A stretch of 64,000 bases of DNA from Sphingomonas_R arantia (GCF_042682045.1 NZ_JBHUGS010000002.1:62001-126000); one strand, 5' to 3'; shown: positions 9,191 through 18,245, numbered from the stretch's first letter. Notes: generated by a model not told the origin, from the letters alone. Program-made: numbers and translations.

Positions 9191-10126
9191 TCAGGCGGTG
9201 GCATCGCGATCACGGCACATGCCGGTGGAGTTCCTGATCCAGTAGTTCACGAACCCGCGTGCCTTGTGGCGAAGGCGGAACCAGTAGAACCATTTGATGC
9301 CGGCATGTGTCGTGATCGGGCGGGTTATGTCGAAGCGAACGGCGCAGATGTCGGCAAGGATCGCGCGAACGGCCTGCAGGTCCCGGAAGACATACTTGGC
9401 GTAGAGCGCGCCGTCGCCGAAACTGTAACCCGCGAGCAGGCTGTTCTCGTCCGCGACGCGGCGGCGACCGTGATGATGATCGACGACGATCGCGGGATCG
9501 TAGAGCAGGACGATCCCTAGCCGGCTTGCCCTGAACAGATAGTCCGTATCCTCGGCGGCGATGAAGGGTGCGCCGGCGCCGAACCGTTCGTCGAACCGCC
9601 CGACCGACGTGAGGACCCGGGCATCGAACGCCAGGTTCGCGCCCATGATGAACCCGCCCGGAAAGCCGCCGGAGGGCGCCACCATCGGGTGATCCTCGAG
9701 CTTGATCGTCACCGGCAGATCGGCCGGATTGCCAAGCAGGATGCGGCCGCCGATGATCGCGGGGCCAGCCTCGCGGGCGAACGCGGCGACGAGCGCGGCG
9801 AAATAGTTCGGGTGAACGGTGCAGTCGTCGTCCGTCATGGCGACGATGCGGCCCCGGTGCGCGGCCAGACCCGTGTTGCGGGCGCGGGCGAGGCCCGGAC
9901 GCGGTTCGTCGACGATGCGGACCGGGAAGGGCTGGGCCGCTTGCCACTGCCTCAGCCGCGGCAGCGTATCGTCGGTCGAACCATTGTCGACGAGGATCAC
10001 CTCGATGGCGATCTCGCCGGCGACGTGGGCGGCGGCGCGGGTAACGGAGGCGAGCGTCGCGGCGATCGACGTTGCGCGGTTGCGCGTACAGATCAGCAGG
10101 CTGACGTCGACGGTGCCGTCCGTCAC
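9191..10126 (-). CDS. Family 2 (GT-A) glycosyltransferase
   Basis: Predicted nucleotide-sugar-dependent transferase of 311 residues. It has the GT2 N-terminal fold: DVSLLICTRNRATS, VILVDNGSTDDT, RNTGLAAHRG and the metal-binding MTDDD (DxD-type). A FDERFGAGAPFIAAEDTDY segment follows as in surface-polysaccharide transferases. Start codon GTG 10126 overlaps the stop of the preceding pyruvyl-transferase gene (GTGA), making this the fourth and last gene of a tightly coupled operon running from 13051. The longer frame opening at 10210 would overlap the upstream gene by 85 bases. The product sugar and acceptor are unknown. Confidence 0.88.
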   Translation of the reverse strand: MTDGTVDVSLLICTRNRATSIAATLASVTRAAAHVAGEIAIEVILVDNGSTDDTLPRLRQWQAAQPFPVRIVDEPRPGLARARNTGLAAHRGRIVAMTDDDCTVHPNYFAALVAAFAREAGPAIIGGRILLGNPADLPVTIKLEDHPMVAPSGGFPGGFIMGANLAFDARVLTSVGRFDERFGAGAPFIAAEDTDYLFRASRLGIVLLYDPAIVVDHHHGRRRVADENSLLAGYSFGDGALYAKYVFRDLQAVRAILADICAVRFDITRPITTHAGIKWFYWFRLRHKARGFVNYWIRNSTGMCRDRDATA

Positions 10127-11055
10127 GCGACGCGGCCGAACCGACCGGCGAGATCCAGCGCCTGTTCCATGGTCGTGGCGGTCCTCACCAGCGCGGATGA
10201 TGCCGGCCACGCGTCCAGATAAGCGGCGACCTTGCCGTAATCATTGTCGAGCGCGACGTGCGGGATGCCGAGCAGATCGGCGAGAATGTGGCCGTGGAGC
10301 CGGTCCGTCACGACGACGCGGCCCTGCGCGAGAAGCCGGAGGCCGCGATCGACCCGTGCGGTGGCCTGCGCTTCGCGAGCAGCGGGATCGACACCGGGCG
10401 GGAGGCCCGGACCGTCTTCGAGCCAGTCGACGACGGTCGCGTCGGTCGTCGGCGGCACGGCATATCCCCGCCGCTCATCGTCGGTGCGCATGAGCATCAG
10501 CAGGTCGCAGGTCGCTGCCTCCCGCGCTTGCCGGCCCAGCGCATAGGCTGAGTCCGGGGCGAGGTGCGACGGGCAGGCGAGATGCTGTCGCGCGAAGTCG
10601 AGGCTGCGCCGGTCGCGGGCGTAGAGGACGAAATCGGGATGGGCACCGGCCAGCGCGGCGAAGCGGTCGGCCCGCGCGGGATCGCGGAAGTGGATCGATT
10701 GGGGCAGTTGTACGATCGGACGATCGCGGATCGTGGACAGGATCTGTTCGCGGAACTGCTGGTGATGGATCCAGATGTCGCCGAGGTTGCCGCCGCCGTG
10801 CAGGAACAGCGTGCCGTCGGGACAGGCGCGACGAAAGGCGCCAACGTCGAAATCGTGCCAGGTGGACACGTAGCAGGGGTCGTGTCCGGTCACCTGCCGC
10901 AGCATCGTGAGTTCGCCGAGCCAGATCGCGCTGTCGCCGACATTGGCATGGTCCGGGAAATCGACCAACGCGTAACGCGAACCGGGCGCGACATGCGTGC
11001 GATAGAGCGCGCCGAGTGCGGCCTGCTGCGCTGCTGTGGGGTCCACCGACGTCAT
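10123..11055 (-). CDS. Polysaccharide pyruvyl transferase family protein
   Basis: A 310-residue member of the family that adds ketal-linked pyruvate to sugars of exopolysaccharides (ExoV/WcaK/CsaB relatives). Supporting features are ALVDFPDHANVGDSAIWLGE near the N-terminus, TLFLHGGGNLGDIW (the glycine-rich loop), QLPQSIHF, and the C-terminal VVTDRLHGHILADLLGIPHV block that binds phosphoenolpyruvate or the donor in this fold. The start ATG 11055 overlaps the previous stop (ATGA). It lies between a GT4 and a GT2 gene in the operon, consistent with decoration of the repeat unit they assemble. Some family members act as glycosyltransferases, so the donor is not certain. Confidence 0.85.
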   Translation of the reverse strand: MTSVDPTAAQQAALGALYRTHVAPGSRYALVDFPDHANVGDSAIWLGELTMLRQVTGHDPCYVSTWHDFDVGAFRRACPDGTLFLHGGGNLGDIWIHHQQFREQILSTIRDRPIVQLPQSIHFRDPARADRFAALAGAHPDFVLYARDRRSLDFARQHLACPSHLAPDSAYALGRQAREAATCDLLMLMRTDDERRGYAVPPTTDATVVDWLEDGPGLPPGVDPAAREAQATARVDRGLRLLAQGRVVVTDRLHGHILADLLGIPHVALDNDYGKVAAYLDAWPASSALVRTATTMEQALDLAGRFGRVA

Positions 11056-12125
11056 GCGACCTCGACCGACCGGGCGGCGATGACGTCGTGGTACAGGCGC
11101 TCGCACCGGTCGAGCCAGCGGTCGCGCGTGAAGAGCGCCTCGACGCGGGCGCGCTGTGGGGCGCGGGGGGTGCGGCGCGCGGCGACGATGGCTTGGGCGA
11201 GGGCGGGCACGTCTCCGGGTGGTGCGAATTGCCCGGTTTCGCCGACGATCTCGCGCACGGCGCCCCGGTCGAATGCCGCCACCGGCACGCCGCACGCCAT
11301 CGCCTCGACCGCGACGAGGCCGAACGGTTCGTCCCAGCACGGCGTGAAGACGAACACCGACGTGCGACCGATCGCCGCGGCGAGGCCGGTGGCGTCCAGA
11401 TGGCCGCCGTACCGGATGTCGCCGCCCAGCAGCGGTTCGACCGTGGTCGCCCAGTAATCCTGATCTTCGATCGGCCCGAACAGCGTGAGCGGGACCCCCG
11501 CCAACCGTGCGGCCTGCGCGGCGAGGTGGGGGCCCTTGTCCAGCGTCATACGTCCGCACCAGACCGCGCTACCGTCGCCCTGCGCCACGAACGGCCAGGC
11601 GTCGGCGTCGATGCCGTTGTACAGGATCGACGCTTCGGCCGGCGCGCGGTTCGGCCACCATGCGGAGAGTTGCGCCTGGGACGTCACGGTCAGCCGGTGG
11701 CCGGGCACGACGCTGGACTGCACGAACCAGCGCAGCGCGTCGTAGGGCGGGACGTGCAACGAGGTCACCGTCGGAACCGCCGCCGTCCGCTCTGGGGCGA
11801 GCGGGAAGCGGTGCAGGCTGTTGTTGTGGACGACGTCGAAGCCACCGGCGGCGATCCGGTCGCATGCGGTGACGTAGGCGGTGTCCAGATAGGCGATCAG
11901 CGGTGCGAAGCCGCGATGTTCGGCGCCAGGAAAGGTCCGCTCATAATGTTCGGGCACGACGGCATCAATCGCGAACCGCGGGTCGCTATCCCCCGAGGCG
12001 AACAGCAGGACGTCGTGGCCGCGCGCCTGGAGCCCGGCGGCCAGATGCCAGCATTGCGACTCCATTCCACCGGCGAAGGGCTGGGCGATCGGCTGGCGGA
12101 CGTGACAGAGGACCGCGATCCTCAC
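11052..12125 (-). CDS. Family 4 (GT-B) glycosyltransferase
   Basis: A 357-residue retaining glycosyltransferase of the GT-B fold. The N-terminal Rossmann half contains PFAGGMESQCWHLAAGLQARG and FDVVHNNSLHRFPL. The C-terminal half has LYNGIDADAWPF, CGRMTLDKGPHLAAQAA and the donor-binding WDEPFGLVAVEAMACGVPV motif with the E-x7-E pattern. Translation starts at GTG 12125, overlapping the preceding stop as GTGA, and its own stop overlaps the next start as ATGA. It is the second gene of the four-gene glycan operon and probably acts in the cytoplasm on a lipid-linked acceptor. The sugar is unknown. Confidence 0.9.
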   Translation of the reverse strand: MRIAVLCHVRQPIAQPFAGGMESQCWHLAAGLQARGHDVLLFASGDSDPRFAIDAVVPEHYERTFPGAEHRGFAPLIAYLDTAYVTACDRIAAGGFDVVHNNSLHRFPLAPERTAAVPTVTSLHVPPYDALRWFVQSSVVPGHRLTVTSQAQLSAWWPNRAPAEASILYNGIDADAWPFVAQGDGSAVWCGRMTLDKGPHLAAQAARLAGVPLTLFGPIEDQDYWATTVEPLLGGDIRYGGHLDATGLAAAIGRTSVFVFTPCWDEPFGLVAVEAMACGVPVAAFDRGAVREIVGETGQFAPPGDVPALAQAIVAARRTPRAPQRARVEALFTRDRWLDRCERLYHDVIAARSVEVA

Positions 12126-13051
12126 TCGGCCGCTGCGACTTCCCGGGTTGCCGCCAGACGCGCCTCAAGCAGGCGAATGACGACCGCCGTATTGGCATAG
12201 GGCTGGTGGCTCTGCTGGCCGGTCAGCGCCAGGTCGGCGGCGTCCGGCCGGCGCAGGATGCGGATCGGTCGACCCGGCGCCAGATCGATCAGCCCCATCA
12301 GGCGGAACGCATGGAGCCAATGGTCCATGGTCCGGTAGCCCCATTTGGTTTCGAACAGTTCGGCATTGCGCACCACGCTGTCGAGATGATGGACCGGCGG
12401 CATGTGGTGCGGATGATATTGGTGATAGGCGAGGCCACCCTTGATCCAGGCGATCGGGATCCCGGCCTCGGCAAGCGCCTTGCCGAAATCCGTGTCCTCG
12501 CCGCCGTAGCCGACATAGCGCTCGTCAAAGCCGCCTAGGCCGAGGAACGTCGCGCGCCGCATCGCGAAGTTCAGCGACCAGAAGCAGCGATAGTCGTTGC
12601 AGATTTCGATGCCCTGCGCCGGCGGGCCGCGACGGTCGGAATGCTTGACGGCAACCTCTGCGAACCGTTCGTAGGACAGCTCGCCGACGGCGGTGTCACC
12701 CGGCAGGTACAGGACCTCGCCCATCAGCAGCCCTTCGAACGTGTCGAGGAAGCCGGCATAGTCGGCGATCAGCGTCGGGGTGGGAATGCAATCCATGTCG
12801 AGGAAGACGATGATGTCGCCCGTCGCCGCGCGCGCGGCCGCGTTGCGTGCCGCCGCCAGCGGCAGGGTGTCGGCGACGATCTGGATCTGGCGGACGGGGA
12901 ACGGCGCGTCCGGCAGCACGTAGAGTTCGTCCTGCATGACCGCGATGATCAGCTCCGCCGGCGGCAGCGTCTGGCGCATCAGGCCGTAGACGAGGTTGAC
13001 GAGATGGTCGGGACGCCCCCTGCCGAGGGTGACGACGGAAACTTTGTTCAT
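12122..13051 (-). CDS. Family 2 glycosyltransferase with galactosyltransferase-like C-terminal domain
   Basis: First gene of the glycan operon, 309 residues. The GT2 core starts VSVVTLGRGRPDHLVNLVYG and includes AAARNAAARAATGDIIVFLD followed by the MDCIP metal site (DxD-like). The second half contains LGLGGFDERYVGYGGEDTD and AYHQYHPHHMPPVHHLD, the WGGEDDD-like block of the Glyco_transf_7C family. ATG 13051 has only a weak AGAG site. The 155-base gap to the divergent methyltransferase at 13207 must hold the operon promoter; I see no clear consensus there. The following gene overlaps by four bases. Confidence 0.88.
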   Translation of the reverse strand: MNKVSVVTLGRGRPDHLVNLVYGLMRQTLPPAELIIAVMQDELYVLPDAPFPVRQIQIVADTLPLAAARNAAARAATGDIIVFLDMDCIPTPTLIADYAGFLDTFEGLLMGEVLYLPGDTAVGELSYERFAEVAVKHSDRRGPPAQGIEICNDYRCFWSLNFAMRRATFLGLGGFDERYVGYGGEDTDFGKALAEAGIPIAWIKGGLAYHQYHPHHMPPVHHLDSVVRNAELFETKWGYRTMDHWLHAFRLMGLIDLAPGRPIRILRRPDAADLALTGQQSHQPYANTAVVIRLLEARLAATREVAAAE

Positions 13052-13206
13052 GAATGAGCTCTGCCAGAGTAAAGTCGGAGGAGGGGCTGTGGGGGTCTAG
13101 CACCTGCTCGGTCATTGGGACCAATGCAAAACCTTCGAACGGGCGCGGAGTTGCCGCGCCTGAAGTCGGGCGGTTCATGACAGGGTGATCGAGGGGGGAG
13201 GTAGAG

Positions 13207-13788
13207 GTGACGAGCGACCATTCCGCCGGCTGGGAGGCCGTCGCCGACGCGTTCGTGGCGATCCGATCGGAGACGGGCGCGGCCTTGGTCGGATCATGGG
13301 CAAGGAACACGCTGCCGCCATCGGCCGCGATCCTGGACATTGGCTGCGGATCGGGCGTGCCGATCGCCCGGACGCTGGCGAGCGCTGGTTTCACGGTGTG
13401 GGGGATCGATGCGTCGCCGTCGCTCATCGCGGCCTACCGACGCAATCTTCCCGACATGCCTGCTGCCTGCGAACCGGTTCAGACCGGCGACTTCTTCGGC
13501 CGGAGCTTTGCCGGTGCCGTGGCGATCGGTCTCGTCTTCCTGCTCGATGCGCATGATCAGCGGATGCTGCTCGGGAACGTGGCAAATGTGCTGGAGCCGG
13601 GCGGGCGGTTCCTGTTCAGCGCACCTCGAGAACGATGCGAATGGCGCGATACGCTGACCGGTCGCACATCGGTTTCGCTGGGAGCGGACGCGTATGAGGC
13701 ACATCTGATAAGCGTCGGTTTGCGGCTGGCGCGCTGCCATATCGATGAGGGCGGTAATAACTATTACGAGGCGGTCAAACGCGTCTGA
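13207..13788 (+). CDS. Class I SAM-dependent methyltransferase
   Basis: A 193-residue methyltransferase with a Rossmann-like SAM-binding fold. Motif I is ILDIGCGSGVPIA, the acidic end of strand 2 is VWGIDAS, and motif IV/post-motif segments are VFLLDAHDQRML and VLEPGGRFLFSAP. GTG 13207 is preceded by GGAGG at a suitable distance, which decides the start. It is divergent from the glycosyltransferase operon and might modify a sugar or lipid of the same pathway, but small stand-alone enzymes of this class have varied substrates, so the target is unknown. Confidence 0.85.
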   Translation: MTSDHSAGWEAVADAFVAIRSETGAALVGSWARNTLPPSAAILDIGCGSGVPIARTLASAGFTVWGIDASPSLIAAYRRNLPDMPAACEPVQTGDFFGRSFAGAVAIGLVFLLDAHDQRMLLGNVANVLEPGGRFLFSAPRERCEWRDTLTGRTSVSLGADAYEAHLISVGLRLARCHIDEGGNNYYEAVKRV

Positions 13789-13918
13789 TCTGTCCCCCTA
13801 TTCCTCCGCGGAGATGCGTTGCAGGCTCCAGTCTCGCCGACAGTCGTTTGATCCGCGATATTAGCGCCAAGGTCGCGTCGAAGTTGCCTTGATGGTGCTG
13901 CCCGATCATGGAACGTCG

Positions 13919-14590
13919 ATGACCACTGTTCCGCTTGGCCCGATCGTCCCTGAAGCAACGCGACCGCTGCCGGCGTTCGAGTTGCATCGGGGTAGGGTGG
14001 TGACGCTCGAACCGTTGTCCGGCCACCATGCGGGCGGCCTGTGGGATGCGGCGCGATCGGCGGATGTGTCGTGGGCCTATCTCAAATATGGGCCGTTCCC
14101 GACCGAGGCAGACCTGGCGGCGCATCTCGGGGAGATCAGCGGTCTGGAGCAGCAACCCTATTTCGCTGTGATCCCGGCATCGAGCGGGAAGCCCGAAGGT
14201 TGGGCGTCGTTCTGTGACATCGCGCCGCATGATGCGGCGATCGAGATCGGGAGCATCTGGTTCTCGCCCCGCCTGCAACGCACCCGCGCCGCGACGGAAG
14301 CGATTTTCCTGATGATGCAGCACGCGTTTGAGCTGGGTTATCATCGTGTCGTGTGGCGCTGCAACGCACTGAACGCCGCGTCGATGCGGGCCGCGCGGCG
14401 GTTTGGCTTCACCCATGAAGGAACGTGGCGCGGTGACGGCATCGTGAAGGGACACCGACGCGATACCGCCTGGTTCTCGATCCTGGAAACCGAGTGGCCC
14501 ATCCAGCGCGCGCGGTTCGACGCATGGTTGGATGACCGAAACTTCGACGCGAACGGCGTGGCCATCCATTCATTGTCGCGGGAAAGCTGA
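13919..14590 (+). CDS. GNAT-family N-acetyltransferase (RimJ-like)
   Basis: A 223-residue acetyl-CoA-dependent transferase. The sequence RVVTLEPLSGHHAGGLWDAA opens the domain. IEIGSIWFSPRLQRTRAATE supplies strand 4 with the acetyl-CoA pyrophosphate loop, and VVWRCNALNAASMRAARRFG is the characteristic N-x2-S-x4-A-x-x-x-G region of the RimJ/RimL branch. The second half, WFSILETEWP, matches that branch, which acetylates N-termini or small molecules. ATG 13919 has GGAA just upstream; earlier in-frame TTG/ATG codons at 13889/13892 are possible. A perfect hairpin starts two bases after its stop codon. Confidence 0.88.
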   Translation: MTTVPLGPIVPEATRPLPAFELHRGRVVTLEPLSGHHAGGLWDAARSADVSWAYLKYGPFPTEADLAAHLGEISGLEQQPYFAVIPASSGKPEGWASFCDIAPHDAAIEIGSIWFSPRLQRTRAATEAIFLMMQHAFELGYHRVVWRCNALNAASMRAARRFGFTHEGTWRGDGIVKGHRRDTAWFSILETEWPIQRARFDAWLDDRNFDANGVAIHSLSRES

Positions 14591-14592
14591 AA

Positions 14593-14635
14593 TCCTTCAT
14601 CCCCGATCCCGACGGTCGGTTTCGGGGATGAAGGA
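14593..14635. terminator. Perfect 14-bp inverted repeat between convergent genes
   Basis: TCCTTCATCCCCGA (14593-14606) pairs exactly with TCGGGGATGAAGGA (14622-14635). The 15-base loop itself contains CCGAC-G-GTCGG, so the whole element is a long stem. There is no T-run on either side. It sits between the acetyltransferase stop at 14590 and the permease stop at 14670, so it probably ends transcription from both directions. Confidence 0.65.
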
Positions 14636-14669
14636 CGCGGCAGCGACAGGTACCGTTGCGTTGCCGGGT

Positions 14670-16235
14670 TCAGGGCTGCCTGCCGACCGGTCCAGCCTGT
14701 TCGCCCATGTCGGGAGCGTCGTCCTGTGGCTCGCCGCGCTGCAGATTCGAATGGCGCATGCCGTAGGCGAAGTAGAGGACCACGCCGCCGGCCATATACC
14801 ACAGGAAGAATACCAGCACGCTCCACGGGACCGTCGTGATGAGGTAGAGGCAGGACAGGATGCCGAGGATCGGCACGATCGGATAGAGCGGCACCGAGAA
14901 ACCGCGGGGCAGATCGGGCGCGGCACGACGGAGATAGATCACCGACAGGCAGACGATCGCGAACGCCGCCAGCGTGCCGACCGACGTCATGTCACCCAGA
15001 ACGTTGATGTCGAAGAACCCGGCGGCGATCGCGGTGATGACGCCGACCAGGATGGTGTTGATGTAGGGCGTCTTGAATTTCGGATGCACGGTGGCGAACA
15101 CGCGCGGCAGCAATCCGTCACGCGCCATAGTGTAGAAGATGCGCGTCTGGCCATACATGAGCACCAAGACGACCGAGGTCAGGCCGATGATCGCGCCGAC
15201 CTTGATGAGCTTGGCAAGCCAGCCCCAGGTCGGACCGAAGCTGTCGACGACGACCGCGACGGGATCGGGCACGTTCAGCGACTGATAGGGGACCAGCAAG
15301 GTCATGATCGCCGCGACGAGCATGTAGATCACCGTGCAGACGACGAGCGAGCCGATGATGCCGAACGGCATGTCCTTCTTCGGGTCCTTCGCCTCCTGAC
15401 CCGCCGTCGAAACCGCCTCGAAACCGATATAGGCGAAGAACACGATCGATGCGGCGCGCATGATCCCGTCGACGCCGAACTTGCCGGGACCCTGGTTGGC
15501 CGGGATGAAGGGCGTCCAGTTGCGCGCCACGAGTTCGCCGAAGTTCGACAGCACGATCGCGCCGCCGACCGCGATGAAGGCGATCAGGACAGTCACCTTG
15601 ATCGCGACGATGATGTTGTTGACCTTCGCCGATTCAGACACGCCGCGGATCAGCAAACCGGCAAGCGCGAGGCAGATCACGAAGGCGGGCAGGTTGAAGA
15701 TGGTGGTGACCGTTCGGCCATCGACCAGCACCGGGACGCCGTCGCGCATCAGCGTGTAGCCGGCGGGACCGGTGAATTGCGGCGGGATGCGCAGCCCGAA
15801 ATCGGCGAGCAGGCTGACGACGTAGCCGCCCCAGCCGACGGCGACGACGGACGCGGCCAGGCCGTATTCCAGGAGCAGCAGGGCACCCATCGTCCACGCC
15901 ACGAACTCGCCAAGCGTCGTGTAGCCATAGGTGTAGGCCGAACCGGAGACCGGCAGCGTCGAGGACAGCTCGGCATAGCAGAGACCGGCAAATGCACAGA
16001 CGATGCCGGCCACGACGAACGACAGGAGCACCGCCGGGCCGGCGTGGAGCGCCGCGGCGGAACCGGTCCGGACGAAGATGCCCGCCCCGATGATGCAGCC
16101 GACCCCGAGCAGCAGCAGGTTCCATTTGCCGAGCGTGCGCTTCAACTCGCTGGTCGCGGTTTCGCGTTGCACCTGCGCGATCGATTTGCGCGCGAACATG
16201 CGCTCGACGACCCCCCGTTTAACTTCAGCTGTCAT
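14670..16235 (-). CDS. APC-superfamily amino-acid permease
   Basis: A 521-residue inner-membrane transporter with about twelve hydrophobic segments. It has the APC signature at the first helix, LLLLGVGCIIGAGIFVRTG, followed by GPAVLLSFVVAGIVCAFAGLCYAELSS split over helices 2-3, and IVFFAYIGFEAVSTAGQEAK in helix 8 region. It resembles the cationic amino-acid transporter branch, likely a proton symporter or exchanger for amino acids; substrate is not readable. ATG 16235 has AAGGGG six bases ahead; an upstream in-frame start at 16301 has no site. The gene stands alone, convergent with the acetyltransferase. Confidence 0.9.
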   Translation of the reverse strand: MTAEVKRGVVERMFARKSIAQVQRETATSELKRTLGKWNLLLLGVGCIIGAGIFVRTGSAAALHAGPAVLLSFVVAGIVCAFAGLCYAELSSTLPVSGSAYTYGYTTLGEFVAWTMGALLLLEYGLAASVVAVGWGGYVVSLLADFGLRIPPQFTGPAGYTLMRDGVPVLVDGRTVTTIFNLPAFVICLALAGLLIRGVSESAKVNNIIVAIKVTVLIAFIAVGGAIVLSNFGELVARNWTPFIPANQGPGKFGVDGIMRAASIVFFAYIGFEAVSTAGQEAKDPKKDMPFGIIGSLVVCTVIYMLVAAIMTLLVPYQSLNVPDPVAVVVDSFGPTWGWLAKLIKVGAIIGLTSVVLVLMYGQTRIFYTMARDGLLPRVFATVHPKFKTPYINTILVGVITAIAAGFFDINVLGDMTSVGTLAAFAIVCLSVIYLRRAAPDLPRGFSVPLYPIVPILGILSCLYLITTVPWSVLVFFLWYMAGGVVLYFAYGMRHSNLQRGEPQDDAPDMGEQAGPVGRQP

Positions 16236-16439
16236 ACGTCCCCCTTGGCAATTGTGCCGCCGCTTGTGGGTGCAGCCTAGACACCGGGCGCGATCACGCA
16301 ATCTTCTTGATTCCAGCAGCGTCCGTCTTTGTCGGCGAAGTGGTGAGCGAGGTCACGGATCTTGTTTCCTGCTGCTCCTTCAGCGCTGCCGGAGCCGGGC
16401 GAACGGCACTCGGCGGATACATAGCGTGATGCCGGTCAC

Positions 16440-17279
16440 ATGCCGGACATGTTCGGAAATTCGTCAGCAAAGATCGTGCGGCATGTCGCGGTCATGCAGA
16501 CAGAACAGTTCAGCGCCGCCAAGAATTACCGGTGGCGTCGCCATCTTGCCCGGATGTTCGGCGTGAAGCTGACCGGCGACATCCCGGAGCGACTGATCGC
16601 AGCGGGCGTTCCGATACCGCTCAGCGTCAAGCGCCGCCGTCGACTGGCCAGCATCCGATCGAGCGGCGTGCTGTTCATCCATGTGCCGAAGAATGCGGGG
16701 ACCTCGCTCAGCATGGCGCTGTACGGTCATGCGGTCACGCACGACACGATGCGTTATTACGCGCATGTGGCGCCCGATTTCGTGGCGTCGGCGACCAGCG
16801 TGGCGGTCGTCCGCGATCCGGTCGCGCGGTTTGTCTCTGCGTTCCGCTATGCGGCGACCGGGGGCACGCGGCACCGCCGGGTGTCCGAACCGTTTCGGGC
16901 GGCATACCAGGCGTTCCGGTCGATCGACGCGGCGCTCGATCACCTCGAACGCCACCGCGACCCGTTCGCTGTCGATCACATCTTCCGCGCGCAATGCTGG
17001 TACCTGACGGACGCCGCCGGGCGGCTGGCGGTCGATCATCTCGTGCCGATCGACGATCTCGGCCGGCTCCACGCGCTGTTCGCCGATCGCAAGGTCGCGC
17101 CGTTCCCGCGGCTCAATGCCAGCAGAGCGTCGGCGACGATGCTGTCCGATGTGCAGCGCGCGCGGATCCGCCGGCTCTACGCCGAAGACGTCGCGCTGTG
17201 GGAGAGCGTTCGGGGTGATCGGCCGCGCGCGGATCGGACCGACGAGGCGTTCGTCGGTGCGTTCGTGGCCAGCTCCTGA
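16440..17279 (+). CDS. Sulfotransferase family 2-like protein
   Basis: Predicted PAPS-dependent sulfotransferase of about 279 residues. The 5'-phosphosulfate-binding loop is VLFIHVPKNAGTSLSMALYG and the 3'-phosphate-binding region is VAVVRDPVARFVSAFRYA; a conserved Asn-rich end (FPRLNASR) follows near residue 225. This family modifies carbohydrates, so a role in decorating a surface glycan is possible given the glycosyltransferase operon 3 kb away, but this is inference. The start is doubtful: ATG 16440 has no clear ribosome site, and ATG 16449 or 16494 are alternatives that leave the domain intact. The 204 bases upstream hold no other gene. Confidence 0.8.
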   Translation: MPDMFGNSSAKIVRHVAVMQTEQFSAAKNYRWRRHLARMFGVKLTGDIPERLIAAGVPIPLSVKRRRRLASIRSSGVLFIHVPKNAGTSLSMALYGHAVTHDTMRYYAHVAPDFVASATSVAVVRDPVARFVSAFRYAATGGTRHRRVSEPFRAAYQAFRSIDAALDHLERHRDPFAVDHIFRAQCWYLTDAAGRLAVDHLVPIDDLGRLHALFADRKVAPFPRLNASRASATMLSDVQRARIRRLYAEDVALWESVRGDRPRADRTDEAFVGAFVASS

Positions 17280-17378
17280 CCGGTCGCCCGGCCAGCCACC
17301 GGTCCAGCCACACTATGTCACGCAACCTGCGCGCGTGCGAACCGCTTCAAGCAGCCTTCGTGTTTGGAGGATTATCAT

Positions 17379-18206
17379 ATGAAGATGTTTCGTATCGTGC
17401 CCGCATTCGGTCTCGCGCTCGCCGTCGGTTCGCCGGCCATGGCGCAGGTCACCGACAGCTGGACCGGGCCTTATGTCGGCGGCCAGCTCGGCTACGGGTT
17501 CCAGCCCAAGGATCGCGGCGAGGCCGTCCTGTTCGACAACAACCTGGACGGGACGTTCGGCGATACCGTGAACACGGCGGCGGGCGCCAACGCGTTCAGC
17601 CCGGGCACCTGCGGCGGCAGCGCGGCGACCAACGTGCCGGCCGGTGGCTGCGTCGGCGATCGGAACGGCGTCGATTGGAAGGTTCACGCCGGTTACGACA
17701 TGCAGTTCGGCAGCATCGTGGTCGGTGTCGTCGGCGATTATGGCCGCGCCACGATTTCGGACAGCGTATCGACGTACAGCACCACGCCGGCGTCCTACAC
17801 CATGACGCGGCGTTTGCGCGACAATGCCAGCATCCGCGCCCGCGCGGGTTTCGCGCTTGGCGATACGCTGATCTACGGCACCGGCGGCGGCGCATGGGGC
17901 AAGGTGCGCAACAGCTTTGCCAGCACGAACGTCGCGAACGTCTTTACCGGCAACGGCAATGACGATGCGTGGGGCTACCGCGTCGGTGGCGGCATCGAAC
18001 AGCGCGTCGCGCCGAACTTCTCGATCGGTGCGCAGTATCTGTTCACCAGCCTGAAGGACGGCAGCTACAATGTCCGCACGTCGCGCGGTACTTCGCCGGC
18101 GAACAATCCGTTCGTTCTGGTGAACACCGACGGCACCGATTTCCGGCGCAGCGGCGACCGGTTCAATTCGCATGTTGCCGCCGTCACGGCGAGCTTCCGC
18201 TTCTGA
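17379..18206 (+). CDS. Outer-membrane beta-barrel protein (Omp25/RopB-like)
   Basis: A 275-residue outer-membrane protein. Signal peptide MKMFRIVPAFGLALAVGSPAMA is followed by WTGPYVGGQLGYGF, the first strand of the small eight-stranded porin-like family of alphaproteobacteria. Alternating amphipathic strands follow, and the protein ends in the terminal aromatic signature VAAVTASFRF required for barrel assembly. GGAGG lies eight bases before ATG 17379, embedded in an unusually AT-rich leader for this genome, suggesting strong translation. Four cysteines are absent except for a pair around residues 77 and 89 (GTCGGS, GGCVGD), probably a loop disulfide. The function is likely structural or immune-surface related; not assignable further. 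Confidence 0.82.
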   Translation: MKMFRIVPAFGLALAVGSPAMAQVTDSWTGPYVGGQLGYGFQPKDRGEAVLFDNNLDGTFGDTVNTAAGANAFSPGTCGGSAATNVPAGGCVGDRNGVDWKVHAGYDMQFGSIVVGVVGDYGRATISDSVSTYSTTPASYTMTRRLRDNASIRARAGFALGDTLIYGTGGGAWGKVRNSFASTNVANVFTGNGNDDAWGYRVGGGIEQRVAPNFSIGAQYLFTSLKDGSYNVRTSRGTSPANNPFVLVNTDGTDFRRSGDRFNSHVAAVTASFRF

Positions 18207-18223
18207 TAACAGCGGTTGCAAGG

Positions 18224-18245
18224 GGGGCCGCTTTCCTGCGGCCCC
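18224..18245. terminator. GC-rich hairpin between convergent genes
   Basis: GGGGCCGC (18224-18231) and GCGGCCCC (18238-18245) form a perfect 8-bp stem with loop TTTCCT, 18 bases after the beta-barrel gene stop. There is no obvious T-tract. It lies between the beta-barrel gene and the opposing TolC-type gene. Confidence 0.6.

Noticed and set aside
13764..13958. Minus-strand 64-codon ORF between the methyltransferase and acetyltransferase
   Set aside because: Shadow-like composition and no ribosome site.
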